DNA of 64,000 nt, from NCBI GenBank assembly GCA_009733775.1, contig WOGZ01000077.1, positions 60,938-124,937 on the forward strand, in the 5' to 3' direction. This document shows, one piece after another, positions 44,671-54,470 of the stretch; within the stretch, counting starts at the first letter, position 1; each line of letters starts with the position of its first letter. Position numbers and translations under genes: made by a program. The notes beneath the pieces were generated by a model, which was not told the origin of the DNA, ran no database searches, and saw only the letters and a list, made by a program, of their open reading frames with translations. The stretch is from Alectoria sarmentosa. Lineage: Eukaryota; Ascomycota; Lecanoromycetes; Lecanorales; Parmeliaceae.

Positions 44671-45204
44671 TCATTCAGCTACGGACCTGCCGCACTTTTT
44701 CAATGACATCCCTGGATCCTCTTCCTTTGCGCGCTTTCTATGATTTGAACGCTTTTGCGGTGGATTTATGGGCCGTCTTCCCCATGAGAGATCCGGTAGA
44801 GGACGCGGAGAGAAAAGGTCTGCTGCCGACGGCGGTGGTAGAGCCCTCCACGGATTTGAAGAATGGCAGTAGTCTCGATCGGTAAGAATTCCACGGGGAA
44901 TCGATCCTGGCGTTCGCCCCGGACTGCTATTGCCGCTGTAGATAATGGCGTCTTTGGGGAGCTCATTCAGGATCTCTTGTTTGGTATATCCACCAGGATG
45001 TTTGTCGTCGTTATTATCACCATACGGACTCTCGGAAGCTGACGCGGCAAGGCGAAGCTTCTGGAGGGTCGGCAAAGCCAACGCTTCGTCCCGAGTGTAA
45101 TGGTCCTGGCACATCTCGGAGTCAGAATTCACATCTGTAGACAAAGATTGGAGTAATGAGACATATCTGGGCAGTAAAATGAGTATCATGCTCATGCAAC
45201 AAGT
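44671..45204 (-). CDS. Possible 3' exon of the F-box-like gene, or a separate ORF
   Basis: About 178 codons in the same frame as the F-box-like gene just upstream, separated by one TGA (45,226-45,228). Peptides such as CQDHYTRDEALALPTLQKLR and PGGYTKQEILNELPKDAIIY look coding. A gtaagg donor at 45,261 and an acceptor cgag at 45,205 would remove the TGA in frame and give a 454-residue product. The acceptor is weak and lacks a pyrimidine tract. The alternative is a separate small gene starting at MSMILILLPRYV. No domain is recognised. Confidence 0.4.
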   Translation of the reverse strand, partial: TCCMSMILILLPRYVSLLQSLSTDVNSDSEMCQDHYTRDEALALPTLQKLRLAASASESPYGDNNDDKHPGGYTKQEILNELPKDAIIYSGNSSPGRTPGSIPRGILTDRDYCHSSNPWRALPPPSAADLFSPRPLPDLSWGRRPINPPQKRSNHRKRAKEEDPGMSLKKCGRSVAE

Positions 45205-45225
45205 CTCGGGATTCAAAAAGCAGTC

Positions 45226-46092
45226 TCAGATATGAAAGGATGACCCAGAAAAGTGCCTTACCAGGATATTGTTGGAGTACTTGGCACGACATTCACGCTG
45301 GAGACGGCTTCGTCGCGCCAATTTCCGATGGGTCTCTAATAGATTAGGGAAGTCCTCTCCAGGATCCAGGTGCCAACCCAGACGTTGAGCTAGAATGGTG
45401 TTGAAGACGTGCTCTTCCCCCATGAGTTGGTCGAGCATGCCTTTCCAGCCGAATGAAATCTCCTCCTTCTCATCATTTATCTGAAGGTTGGGAAGTCCAG
45501 TGTCGTTTACCACTTCGCGAACCTGGATCGAGAACACAGGAGCTCCGACTAGCTGCTTTTCGTGGAAACGTCTGGATAGCAATCCTTGGGGAATTCTGTT
45601 CCTTCCACACTTGAAGAAGACTCTAGTCTGATCGTCGGAGAAGCGATCGAGAGTGAGATCCGGGGTTTCATTCTCATATTCTCTCATGCTCGACATGTTA
45701 GTATGGCATCCGGCATGGCCCTCAAATAATTCAGACGTGAAAACGTCCCAGCACTGCATGTGCAAGCCTATGAAAACGTCAGCGCTGTCTCGGCCTATCC
45801 CAGCATACTGAATTGACACTTGAGGGCCGCAACGAAGAAGCTTACCCAAGTCACAACGCAGGATCGTCTCTGGTAAGATGATCGTCTTGAAGATTCTCTC
45901 AATCTCGGATCTGAAGTGTTTCGAAACGTGTCGCCCTCCTACCCAAAGCCATGTGAGATCTTCGGGGTTGTGGACGTCTTGAAAAGTGTCCAGAACCATG
46001 CTTTCAAGTTCCGCAGGTAGTCTGGGCTTGCCGGAGCGAGCAAGTTTGCTGCGTCTTGCCCAGATAGGAGTGGAGGGTGCCTTCGAAGACAT
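45226..46092 (-). CDS. F-box-like hypothetical protein
   Basis: A 288-codon frame from the ATG at 46092. The N-terminal segment RLPAELESMVLDTFQDVHNP followed by LTWLWVGGRHVSKHFRSEIE resembles the degenerate F-box-like start (LPxEL...L..V.......W.....VS+.F+.EVE) of large fungus-specific families. The rest has few motifs (GLPNLQINDEKEEISFGWKG, HVFNTILAQRLGWHLDPGED). Such proteins may be SCF adaptors, but most are uncharacterised. The last 11 codons may be intronic if the downstream exon belongs here. Confidence 0.7.
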   Translation of the reverse strand: MSSKAPSTPIWARRSKLARSGKPRLPAELESMVLDTFQDVHNPEDLTWLWVGGRHVSKHFRSEIERIFKTIILPETILRCDLGKLLRCGPQVSIQYAGIGRDSADVFIGLHMQCWDVFTSELFEGHAGCHTNMSSMREYENETPDLTLDRFSDDQTRVFFKCGRNRIPQGLLSRRFHEKQLVGAPVFSIQVREVVNDTGLPNLQINDEKEEISFGWKGMLDQLMGEEHVFNTILAQRLGWHLDPGEDFPNLLETHRKLARRSRLQRECRAKYSNNILVRHFSGSSFHI

Positions 46093-46230
46093 GGTTATGG
46101 TTTGTGTCAGAAATATGAAAGAGAGAAACGAACGAGACGATGTCGAAGTTCTTTTAATTAATTCGCCGTGAAGTCCGCCCCCTCGTTCAACACGAATGAA
46201 TTCCGCTCAGGTGTTTCCACTGTTGTTACG
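46093..46230. other. Short upstream region of the F-box-like gene
   Basis: Promoter-proximal DNA with no visible signal beyond ordinary composition. Confidence 0.4.
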
Positions 46231-46434
46231 TCAGAAGTGATGAAACTCGCCCTGAATTTGATTGGCTATCTCGGAAGGTACGAGTTTCACAAGTTTCGCC
46301 TTCTTCACGTACGTCTCAGAAGGTTGCTCCGGGCAACTAGGAAAGGCAGTATCGACAAGTAACTTTGAACCGTTTGTCAAATACACAATCTTGTCCTCCA
46401 ATGCAGTCATTTTAGGGAAAAGCTCTATATCCAT
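46231..46434 (-). CDS. Possible small protein (67 aa), unknown
   Basis: An ATG at 46434 opens MDIELFPKMTALEDKIVYLT followed by VKKAKLVKLVPSEIANQIQG to a TGA. Composition is protein-like with alternating hydrophobic and charged residues, but there is no recognised motif and no supporting intron. It could be a fragment related to the neighbouring F-box-like gene. Low confidence. Confidence 0.3.
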   Translation of the reverse strand: MDIELFPKMTALEDKIVYLTNGSKLLVDTAFPSCPEQPSETYVKKAKLVKLVPSEIANQIQGEFHHF

Positions 46435-46946
46435 GAAGCAAGGTCACCTGCTCGTGAAAATTTGGCATTTTAAATCTGTCGGCGGCGGCGGAGCCCCAGT
46501 AGTAGTCCATCACAAGACACCCGATAGTGTTCTTCTTTCATAACCGGATGGAATTATCTGCCTCTCAAACATCTACTGGTTGTGGAGCTTAGAGCGTTCA
46601 GCCTCCACTTTGCTGCATACTGCCTTGTCCAAGGCCCCAAACAAAATCCGTCGCGGCCGCTGTCTGCTATACTTAACGAAAATATGGTGTAACACAAATG
46701 TCCCGTAAGGCTTGAAGTGTATGGGCGAGACGCAACCACGCCATCCCACGGCCTCCTCGGTGGCCTCCCTCTAATTCAACAGGGACAATTCCCAGACGTT
46801 ATTGTGCTATTGCAAATGCTACTTATGCTGCTGAATCGCTTGATGGAGCGCAAGCGGTGCGTGCACTATATTCGAAGTCAGAAGACTACTCTAAGCCTAC
46901 GAAGCAAGGCAGCAAGAATCGCTTCCTGCATCGTAGGAGGTGGCAC
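46435..46946. other. Intergenic, nothing recognised
   Basis: Short frames only. It could hold downstream exons of the membrane ORF at 46,947-47,171, but no clear UstYa-type motif (such as HxxHC) is seen. Confidence 0.4.
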
Positions 46947-47171
46947 TTACACTTTAAGCTTCAGATACAGCCATGCGCACAACATAAGCAACAGAGCATT
47001 CACGGCAATCGAACCCAGCAATCCCTTCTTGTAGAAGCCCGGTCTCCGGTGTAGATTGACCTGACGACTCCTGCTCTCGACGCTTTCTATGGGCTCCTCG
47101 TGCCAGTCGTCCAATTCTGCTTGTGACTCCGCCGCCGCCAGCTGATCGTATGTTTGGGTTGGCTTGAACAT
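46947..47171 (-). CDS. Small single-pass membrane protein or first exon
   Basis: An ATG at 47171 opens 74 residues: a polar N-terminus (MFKPTQTYDQLAAAESQAEL), a basic patch and one hydrophobic helix (LLGSIAVNALLLMLCAWLYL), ending LKLKV-stop. Immediately before the stop is a gtaagt, so this may be a first exon spliced onward. The acidic YxxL-like start followed by one helix resembles the N-termini of fungal UstYa (DUF3328) proteins, but no catalytic exon was found. Either a short membrane protein or the remnant of such a gene. Confidence 0.4.
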   Translation of the reverse strand: MFKPTQTYDQLAAAESQAELDDWHEEPIESVESRSRQVNLHRRPGFYKKGLLGSIAVNALLLMLCAWLYLKLKV

Positions 47172-47651
47172 GATCTGGGACAAGTTTGAGGGTCTTGATT
47201 GATTGATTTAGTCTCAGTATCAGACTCATATTTCGAGGGGTTGGTGGGTGGTGTGACGGAAAAACTAATTTTCCGGGCGAATTTTCGTCAGACCCCTCGA
47301 CCCCTTCTACAAGTGAACGGGTTCATTAGAATATGCAATCTGCTGGGATATGCAATGTACTTGAGGGGGACTCTACAGGCCTAGATGCTGAAGAGACTCA
47401 GCCTTTCTGCGGGGAACCCTCATTGTTTTCTGGACCTCAATTCGTTCGATTCTACAGATTACTAAAGTAGATCTACACATCCATGTACAAGTACACCACA
47501 CAGCCACGACAGCTCATATCTCCTCCATTGGTGCGGCACACTCCGGCCTTTCTTAGCCATCGCAGAGAATCACCACCACCACTGCTGACCACTAATGGCA
47601 ACCACCAGCGCAGTATGACCTCCAACAATGTTTACAATTTAATTTACCACT
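47172..47651. other. Intergenic, nothing recognised
   Basis: About 480 bp upstream of the small zinc-finger ORF. No gene is seen. Confidence 0.45.
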
Positions 47652-47948
47652 ATGCCGTCTACATCCCATTCTTCGATCGGTGAATCACCCGATTCCGATA
47701 ATCATCCCGACAAACCCAGCAGTAGGCATTGGGTTTGTCCGAGCAGCAAATGCAGGAACAAGAGTGGAGGAAGACATAGAAGATGCGAGAAATGCCCAGA
47801 TTCGCGCAAAATAGCACCAGGCCGACCCAAATGTGTACGTTACTTCAATAGATATATGGTTACTACCTTACTGAGTGGCACTCTAGTGTCGTTGCTACAC
47901 TCTACTCCACAAAAGACGACCATCAAAGCAAATATCTCAACTAGGTAG
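47652..47948 (+). CDS. Small protein with a RanBP2-like zinc finger
   Basis: An ATG at 47652 opens 98 codons. Residues about 26-50 read RHWVCPSSKCRNKSGGRHRR then CEKC. That is W-x-C-x4-C-x-N-x8-C-x2-C, close to the RanBP2/NZF zinc-ribbon pattern used to bind ubiquitin, proteins or single-stranded RNA. A further cysteine follows in GRPKC, right at a gtacgt donor. If that intron is used (acceptor near 47,945), the product is only about 65-70 residues. The frame lies convergent to the NLR-like gene. Function is unknown. Confidence 0.45.
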   Translation: MPSTSHSSIGESPDSDNHPDKPSSRHWVCPSSKCRNKSGGRHRRCEKCPDSRKIAPGRPKCVRYFNRYMVTTLLSGTLVSLLHSTPQKTTIKANISTR

Positions 47949-48161
47949 CTTCGGCTTCGCATTGAGCGACGAATGTGGCGCAACAGCAATCAGTGATTAA
48001 TGAGGCCTACGACTTTTCGACTTAGTCTATGTTTGCTATATTTCTCTCGCAAGCGATCAATGCGGCCCCCCCGTATGAACGAGAAGACCTTTTCCAGTAC
48101 GCCAAATAGTAAATTAACGATCATGAAGCAGAGATCCCCCCATAGTTAGAGAAGCAGTCAC
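47949..48161. other. Short convergent spacer
   Basis: Spacer between the zinc-finger ORF and the NLR-like gene. Nothing recognised. Confidence 0.4.
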
Positions 48162-51100
48162 CTAAGTCCCTGTCGCTTGCCTCTCCCCTCTGTCACTTGC
48201 CTCCTCGCCACTTGCCTCCCCAATATCTGCCCCTCTAACATTTGATGCCCTGATGCTGTCAAGCCATTTCTCTATTTTCGCCACCTCAAGAAATTGCGTC
48301 TGCAGATGCTTCACAATGCTATGGTTGTCACCCAAACGATCTGGGCCCGCTAGTACTATCAATTCTTCAGAGATACCTAGGCCAATTTCTATTGATCTCT
48401 CATTAGCAAAGAAACAGCAGCGAGTATAATCAATTTTCGCTATCAATTCGACATGGTCGCGATCTTCAAGTTTCGCGCTCTGTGTCCTTGTTTCGTACTC
48501 CTCACATAATCTATGGAACAGGCCCATAGCATGGCGCCTGTAACCATTCTCTAAGCGTTCGTCATCGTCCCCGTAATCACTGCTGATCTTTGTCTCCTGA
48601 CTGTCAATGGATACCACGCTGTCTGATAGATTGTCTGGATCCATGGCTTTCTTGAGGCTGATCAAGTCTAAATCTTTCTCAATCCGACCAGTGTCTTCTG
48701 CTAACATCTCGAAATCTAGCGCAAGGCCTCTCAAAACAGACGAATACATAGAAATTGGTGGAGCATCGGTAGCCTCTTCGAAGCCTTTGTATTTTGCGAG
48801 TATATCCAAGCGAAGGCTAGTAGCCGGCAAAGGATTTCCCGCAGACGTAAGGCAATTGGCAATGTCGTTCTTTGCTCGCAAAGCCCAAAGAGGTCCCTCT
48901 TTCCGTCGATATTCGTGATATACTTGTTTTCGAAGACCTATAGCTTCTTTGAATAGACTCTCCTGTCTTTTCGTCCCCGATTTCATAAGTTTCTCCAAGC
49001 TTGAAGCGATGTTAGCCTTGACGCTGAGAATCTCGCGAGAATCTTGTTTCGCAGCTTTCGCTTCCCAAATCCTCAGTATTGATCGTTGGATGTCTAGTGC
49101 AGCTTGCTGATTGCCCTTGGGATAAAATTGGCTCAATTCCAGTTGGCTTTTCAGGGTAGCAGGATGATCGTCTCCGAAGTTTTCCTTGCAAGAACGGAAA
49201 ACCTCGTTCCCAAGCTGCACTGCTTCATGGAACCGCTCCATTTTGAAGTAGCTGATGGCCAGATTGCTTTTGGCAGCGAGTATATCATGGTGGTCTTGTT
49301 GACTCTGTCCGAAACATCTTTTCCGCCCTTCCAAGACCTCCTCGCGCATTTTCAGAGCCTTGAGCCATAGACCTTTGTCACAATAGCTGTCAGCCAGATC
49401 ACTTAACGCAACTAAGCTAAGTTGGTTAGGCTCTTCGGCTGATCTTGACTCCTCCTTATTGGGTTCGAAAAATCTATAGACTTCTTCGCGGAGTTGCAGT
49501 GACTTTTTCCTCTCCCCTAGATAGTAATAGCTGCGTGCCAATCTTCGTTTCGCTTCTACTAAATCGGCATCGATAGCACGCATCTGGTGTCTTCTAAGTA
49601 CTTCCTCACGCAGCCTGACTGCTTCGCCCCTCTTTGGAGGCACAAGGTCATAGCTATCCGCAAGATCAGATGATGCTATTAGAAGATTTCTCTCGGTTCG
49701 ATGAGGGTCATCCGTCTCAACATTCTTCTCTTGACGAGCCATTTTAATCTTCTCTCGAAGATTCAGCGCCTCCTCTCTATTTCCGAAATCGTGATAAGTA
49801 GTGGCAAGCTGCGCTTGAGCTCTGAGGACCAGATCGTGGTCTGGCGACATTTTTTGCACGACTTCTTTAACAACACGTTCTTGCATTCTTTGAGCGTCAC
49901 TGAACTTGGCACTTTCAAAGTACGCTAGCGAAAGCCGGAGGACAACGTCTGCTGAATCTTCGAGGCTAAGTTTCTTGAAAATCTTTTCCTGATTACGATC
50001 GTAGCCCCCCATATTGTATGCTTCAATGTGGGGAAGTAGATAGCGACGGTACGATCGACTCTCCGAATCATGGTCTATGGTGATTGACCTTGCAATTGTG
50101 GAAATAGCGATTACAGCAGCCCTATCCTCTTCTTCCCCCGTGGTGAATAGAAAGATACGAGCACATTGCTGTACCAGGGGGTGCAAAGAAACTTGGTAGG
50201 AGGCCGTCCGGTTTGCTTGTCCACTTGCAGTTCGCTGTCTCAACAGGGTGGTATCGACTAAACCGTTTTCAGTAAGCAGATTCACTGCTTTTCGAATACG
50301 TTCCATCCTTTCTTCGATTGGTTCGTGTTTCTGGAGGATGTGAAGACTGGAAAGGTTGTCTTTGCTTGGTATTCCCCTTGTGTTGTGCAGATCCTTTTGA
50401 CGTTGAGATTGTACAATCGATTCATTTACTCGTGAAGCATTGAGGAATATGTTAGGTGAAATGGCGTTTGAATAGAGGAAACAAAAGAAGGAAAGTAACT
50501 CCTGGGCGTCCTCAGCGATATGAGTTTCTCCAGTCTCAGCTGCTCGTGTTTTCATCCGTTCAATGGTAAGACGATACGGCCTCCAGATATCTGGCAATCC
50601 GTGTAGCGGATGCCCGGGGCGAGGGCACCCGTCGAGGGTTCTGATACAATCACGCAGCCGGTCTTCCGTTGACTTCGTATGTCGATCTCTGTTTCTATCC
50701 TTCTTTATCATAGTTCCAATCAATACAATCCCTATAGGGATATAGTACAGTCTGCTCACGACTTGCTTCGCTATGCTGCTTACATCTTCGGCTTCTCCTG
50801 TGTCACTAGTGCAGAAGCTCATAGTTGCCAGAAGAACTCGTACAGAAAGCTCCTCGCTAAGTTCGGCGACCTTTTCTGCCATACCAACACTCTGTAAATC
50901 GCTGAATTTCTTCTCCCTCGTTGTGAACAAGACAGAGCAATAGGCTGAATCGGGCAAGAAGTTTTCGTAATCAATGTCAGGATCATCCGCGTTGTCGAAA
51001 ATAAGGAGCCAATGTTTGTTCACTTTACCCAGTCTTTTGTTGACTCCTTCCACGGATTGAGTGTCTTGATCCCCAAAAGCCTCGATGGCAATGTCTCTAA

Positions 51101-51426
51101 AGCTTTGCCTGATGGATTGGAGAGTTTCTCCGTTGACTCGCCAAGTTCCTCAGTACCTGCTCGTCATTAAACACGGCTCAAATCATCTCTGCCATGGATA
51201 GGAGCTCACTGATATTTATTCCGAGTGTAGAACAAGTCACAAATTGAGGTTTTCCCATGCCAGATCTGCCATATAATACGAACACCTTGATCGAATCACT
51301 TTCGGCTTCAAGCGTCTTTTTCATCCGCTCACAAACGCTATCACGTCCTTCTATTTGTGTGATCTTTTGCTCCTCTATATTCTTGCACGCGAATTGTCTG
51401 CATGAAGGATCATCTGCGTATATCAT
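48162..51426 (-). CDS. NLR-like NB-ARC/TPR protein, 5' truncated
   Basis: Exons 51426-51210 and 51148-48162 can be joined in phase 1 (donor gtgagc, acceptor ctgag) to 1,067 residues. The NB-ARC core starts at once: P-loop LYGRSGMGKP (about 51-60), VNGETLQSIRQSFRDIAIEA, the kinase-2 strand KHWLLIFDNADDPD, and CSVLFTTREK. The P-loop threonine is replaced by proline, which should weaken nucleotide binding. A long helical region with kinesin-light-chain-like TPRs follows (REEALNLREKI, ADSYCDKGLWLKALKMREEV, NLAISYFKMERFHEAVQLGN). Fungal NB-TPR proteins are thought to sense non-self and trigger cell death through an N-terminal effector domain. None is present here: about 50 bp upstream of the first ATG the DNA turns into the AT-rich block. 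The intron acceptor is weak, so the in-frame TGA near 51,152 may be a true lesion. Confidence 0.72.
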
Positions 51427-51474
51427 TCGCAGTAAGTATCACTTTGCGACCAAACGCAGAGACAATATCGAATG

Positions 51475-52467
51475 AATCTTTCTTTTATATAATCTTTTAT
51501 TTTTAATTTGTTATTTTAATATATTAATATACGATTATCATTTTTTAACTTTTATAAAATAAAAAGTCGTTAAATTTTGAAAAAATGTTATATAATATAT
51601 AAATCTTTTTATATTTCTATTAAAGTAATAAAATAATAAAAATAATATATATAAAATCTTTTTATATTTATATTAAAGTAATAAAATAATAAAAAATAAT
51701 TTTATAAATTAAATTACGAGCTCGTTAAGTGTTCGTTATATTATAAATTAAATATTATATAAAAAAAGCTTAATTAAAATTAAAATTAATATTAAATATA
51801 ACTTATATCTCGAATTTACATTTAATTAATAAATAAACGTTAATTATATATTTAAATTCGCGATCGCGAAATCGCAAAAATTGAAAAATATATATATAAA
51901 TAAAAAGTCGATAACAAAAATAATTTATAAATAGTAAATTTGAAATTTATAATCGTTATTAAAATTTAAAAATTATGTTATTTAACGTTATAATAAAAAT
52001 TTATAAAACTTTCGAATTTGAAATTAATAAATTTTTTTAAATGAAAACAATTAAATATTAAAATATATAAAATAATATATAAATTCTTTTTACGTTTATA
52101 TCGAAAAAGCGAAAATATAAAAATAATTAATTTCATTGATTGAATTATTAATTTTTTAAATTATAATCATTATTTTAATTATCGAAAAGTTCGAAAAAAC
52201 GATAATTATAAAAAATATATTAATATATTATTATTAATTTATTTTAATAATGTTAATAATAAAAATACTTTAAAAATAACAAATTTAAAATTTATAATCG
52301 TTAATAAAGTATAAAAAATATATTTATATAAAAAATATATTTATTAACGTTATAACGAATACTTAAAAATATTTCAAATTTTATTCGCGAAATTATTTTT
52401 TTACTTTATATATTTATCGTTACGTTTTTAAATTTATATTAAATAATTAAATCGATATTTAAGTGTA
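51475..52467. other. AT-rich RIP-type block, left part
   Basis: Composition changes within a few tens of bases from normal to nearly pure A/T. G and C survive mostly as CpG (tcgcgatcgcg-like islands). No readable coding relic was found in this part. Confidence 0.75.
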
Positions 52468-52639
52468 TGTCATGGTATGCCATGAGATCTGGAAGATCTG
52501 ATAAGATAAGGCTAGTGCGGCTAGTGCGGCTAGTGCGGCCTTGGCACACATACATATTTGCTCCGCCTGCACACATAGATTTCTACATAGAATATCACCA
52601 CACCAGATTTATGAGTCACTCATTATTGATTCCGTGACA
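52468..52639 (+). repeat. Left LTR (172 bp)
   Basis: Contains a triplicated 10-mer (ggctagtgcg-type) at about 52,511-52,541, also present in the right copy. It starts tgtcatgg and ends ccgtgaca. Confidence 0.92.
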
Positions 52640-52817
52640 GAATGGTAGCAACACCTGTACACCAGGTGTCTATTTAGACGTTACATGCAAAGCCTATGTC
52701 AAAACCTAATAGCACAACGCTCCAAGCCGGACCTCCCATACACTCGCTGTCATCGAATACCATTTGACAAAAACCATCATCCAAATCGATCCTTTTGATA
52801 GGCCTGTCGATATCATA

Positions 52818-53792
52818 ATGACTCCAATTACTAAAAGTCAGAAACAGCAACAGGACACTGACCAATCAAACCTGTCCAATCAGCCTAGCCTATCAAACAC
52901 CCCCGCACCATCTACGAATACAAAAATCGATCAATTAATAGACATAATGAGAGGTCTGACCACTCGAATGGATACCATAAAGGCTAGATCCAGGCCTACT
53001 ACACCCATTCTACCATCAACTTCAATTGCATCTGCTCCGCCTACTCCGCAATCGCAATCCACTCAACCAATCACAATTCAAAAAGATAAACGATAAAGGC
53101 CTGAGAAAATCGGATATTTTGATAATACCGGCGATGTGTATATATTCGTGAATCGTTTATCCAGCATAATCACAAACACAAATAAAAAAATCAAATTGAT
53201 ACAAACGAATTTGATGACACTACTCAAGGACAAAGCATTCAATTGATACCACTACGAGTTATCAGACGTCACCAAATGGGCCCTCAATACAAATGCGCTA
53301 CTGAATCCATAATGTCAGACACTTATCGAGCGATTTGGGCCTAATCATTTTAAACTCATGACTTAATTGGAAGCATGTCAATATACACGAAAGAATGCAT
53401 CCAATAAAAAGGACGCTACCATCTACATTCAAGACATCATAAGAATCACGAAAGGCCTCAAGTGGAATCAGCAAGACGGCCTTATGACAACCTTTCATCA
53501 TTTCGAGTCAGGCCTACAACGAGACCTGAACCCACCTGATGCAGATCTTACACAATTCATCAAACAAATACAACTACGTCAAGAGGCCTGGTACCAAATG
53601 TATGCTACATATGATCTCAAACTACGTCCACCTGATCCTTACTCACAGCCACGTGAACAACAACCTCATCAACAACCTCATCAACAATCTCATCAATACC
53701 GTCCACCTACAAGACCTCCGCAACAATCATACCCACCAAGACCTCCGCAACAGCCATATCCAACTAGACCACAACAACAGCAAACCTACTGA
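52818..53792 (+). pseudogene. Gag-like frame with four in-frame stops
   Basis: One reading frame starting at the ATG at 52818 gives a Gln/Ser/Pro-rich start (MTPITKSQKQQQDTDQSNLS). It continues through a structured part (VYIFVNRLSSIITNTNKKI, YELSDVTKWALNTNALLNP, IQDIIRITKGLKWNQQDGLM, LTQFIKQIQLRQEAWYQMYA) to a proline/glutamine tail. Stops interrupt it at 53,094 (TAA), 53,244 (TGA), 53,310 (TAA) and 53,364 (TAA). Each can arise from CAA or TGG by a single C-to-T or G-to-A change. The layout resembles retrotransposon capsid proteins. The cysteine/histidine-containing stretch after 53,930 (RCTHEGCTHYH) may be its nucleic-acid-binding end. Confidence 0.7.
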
Positions 53793-54293
53793 GGTGAGGA
53801 AGAAGAGAATTGAACGTATGATCCACCTACAGACAACTACCATGCGACACCTACAAACCACCCCTCAATGCATACACCACGTCGTTATAACAATACACAT
53901 GATGATGAAGGAAACGAGGCCATGATCCATTGGACCTCTGCAGGCGATGATCACAGGTGCACCCATGAAGGATGCACACACTACCATTGAAAATCGGCGC
54001 TAAATCAGTGTCTGGTCCGGCTAAACCTCGGACATAGTGCCATTCGACTGCTTTCATGGATGGATGGATCGATGTGATGAAGGATTTGAAGGATCCATGT
54101 TCATCAAAATTGCGATCGGAGAATGCGGCTCCAAAAGTACTAATTTTCGACTATTCTTCTCACTTTACATGCATAAATGGTCTACCCCAACTTAATAAGG
54201 CACAATACAATCAAATCCACCTCACTGCCACTACCTCGCTGTCGCCACCACTTGACCATGGGAACATGACTTTTTCTATTTTTTGTGGGCACT

Positions 54294-54465
54294 TATCATG
54301 ATATGCCATGAGATCTGAAAGATCTGATAAGATAAGGCTAGTGCGGCTAGTGCGGCTAGTGCGGCCTTGGCACACATACATATTTGCTCCGCCTGCACAC
54401 ATAGATTTCTACATAGAATATCACCACACCAGATTTATGAGTCACTCATTATTGATTCCGTGACA
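54294..54465 (+). repeat. Right LTR (172 bp)
   Basis: Same length as the left LTR with three substitutions (positions 2, 8 and 25, all G to A). It is followed directly by the target duplication gtgta. Confidence 0.92.
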
Positions 54466-54470
54466 GTGTA

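Larger units (their letters stand above)
52468..54465 (+). mobile_element. Non-autonomous LTR retrotransposon, gag only
   Basis: Two 172-bp direct repeats (52468-52639 and 54294-54465) begin TG (mutated to TA in copy 2) and end CA. They are flanked by a perfect 5-bp target duplication, gtgta (52463-52467 and 54466-54470). The interior is only 1,654 bp and holds a single gag-like frame, with no room for pol and no pol motif. The LTRs differ at three positions, all G in the left copy and A in the right. Base composition is normal, in sharp contrast to the AT-rich DNA on both sides. The element therefore entered after the surroundings were mutated. It fits the terminal-repeat-with-gag (TR-GAG) type of element. 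A short match after the left LTR (tggtagcaac) may be the primer site, but the tRNA was not identified. Confidence 0.9.
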
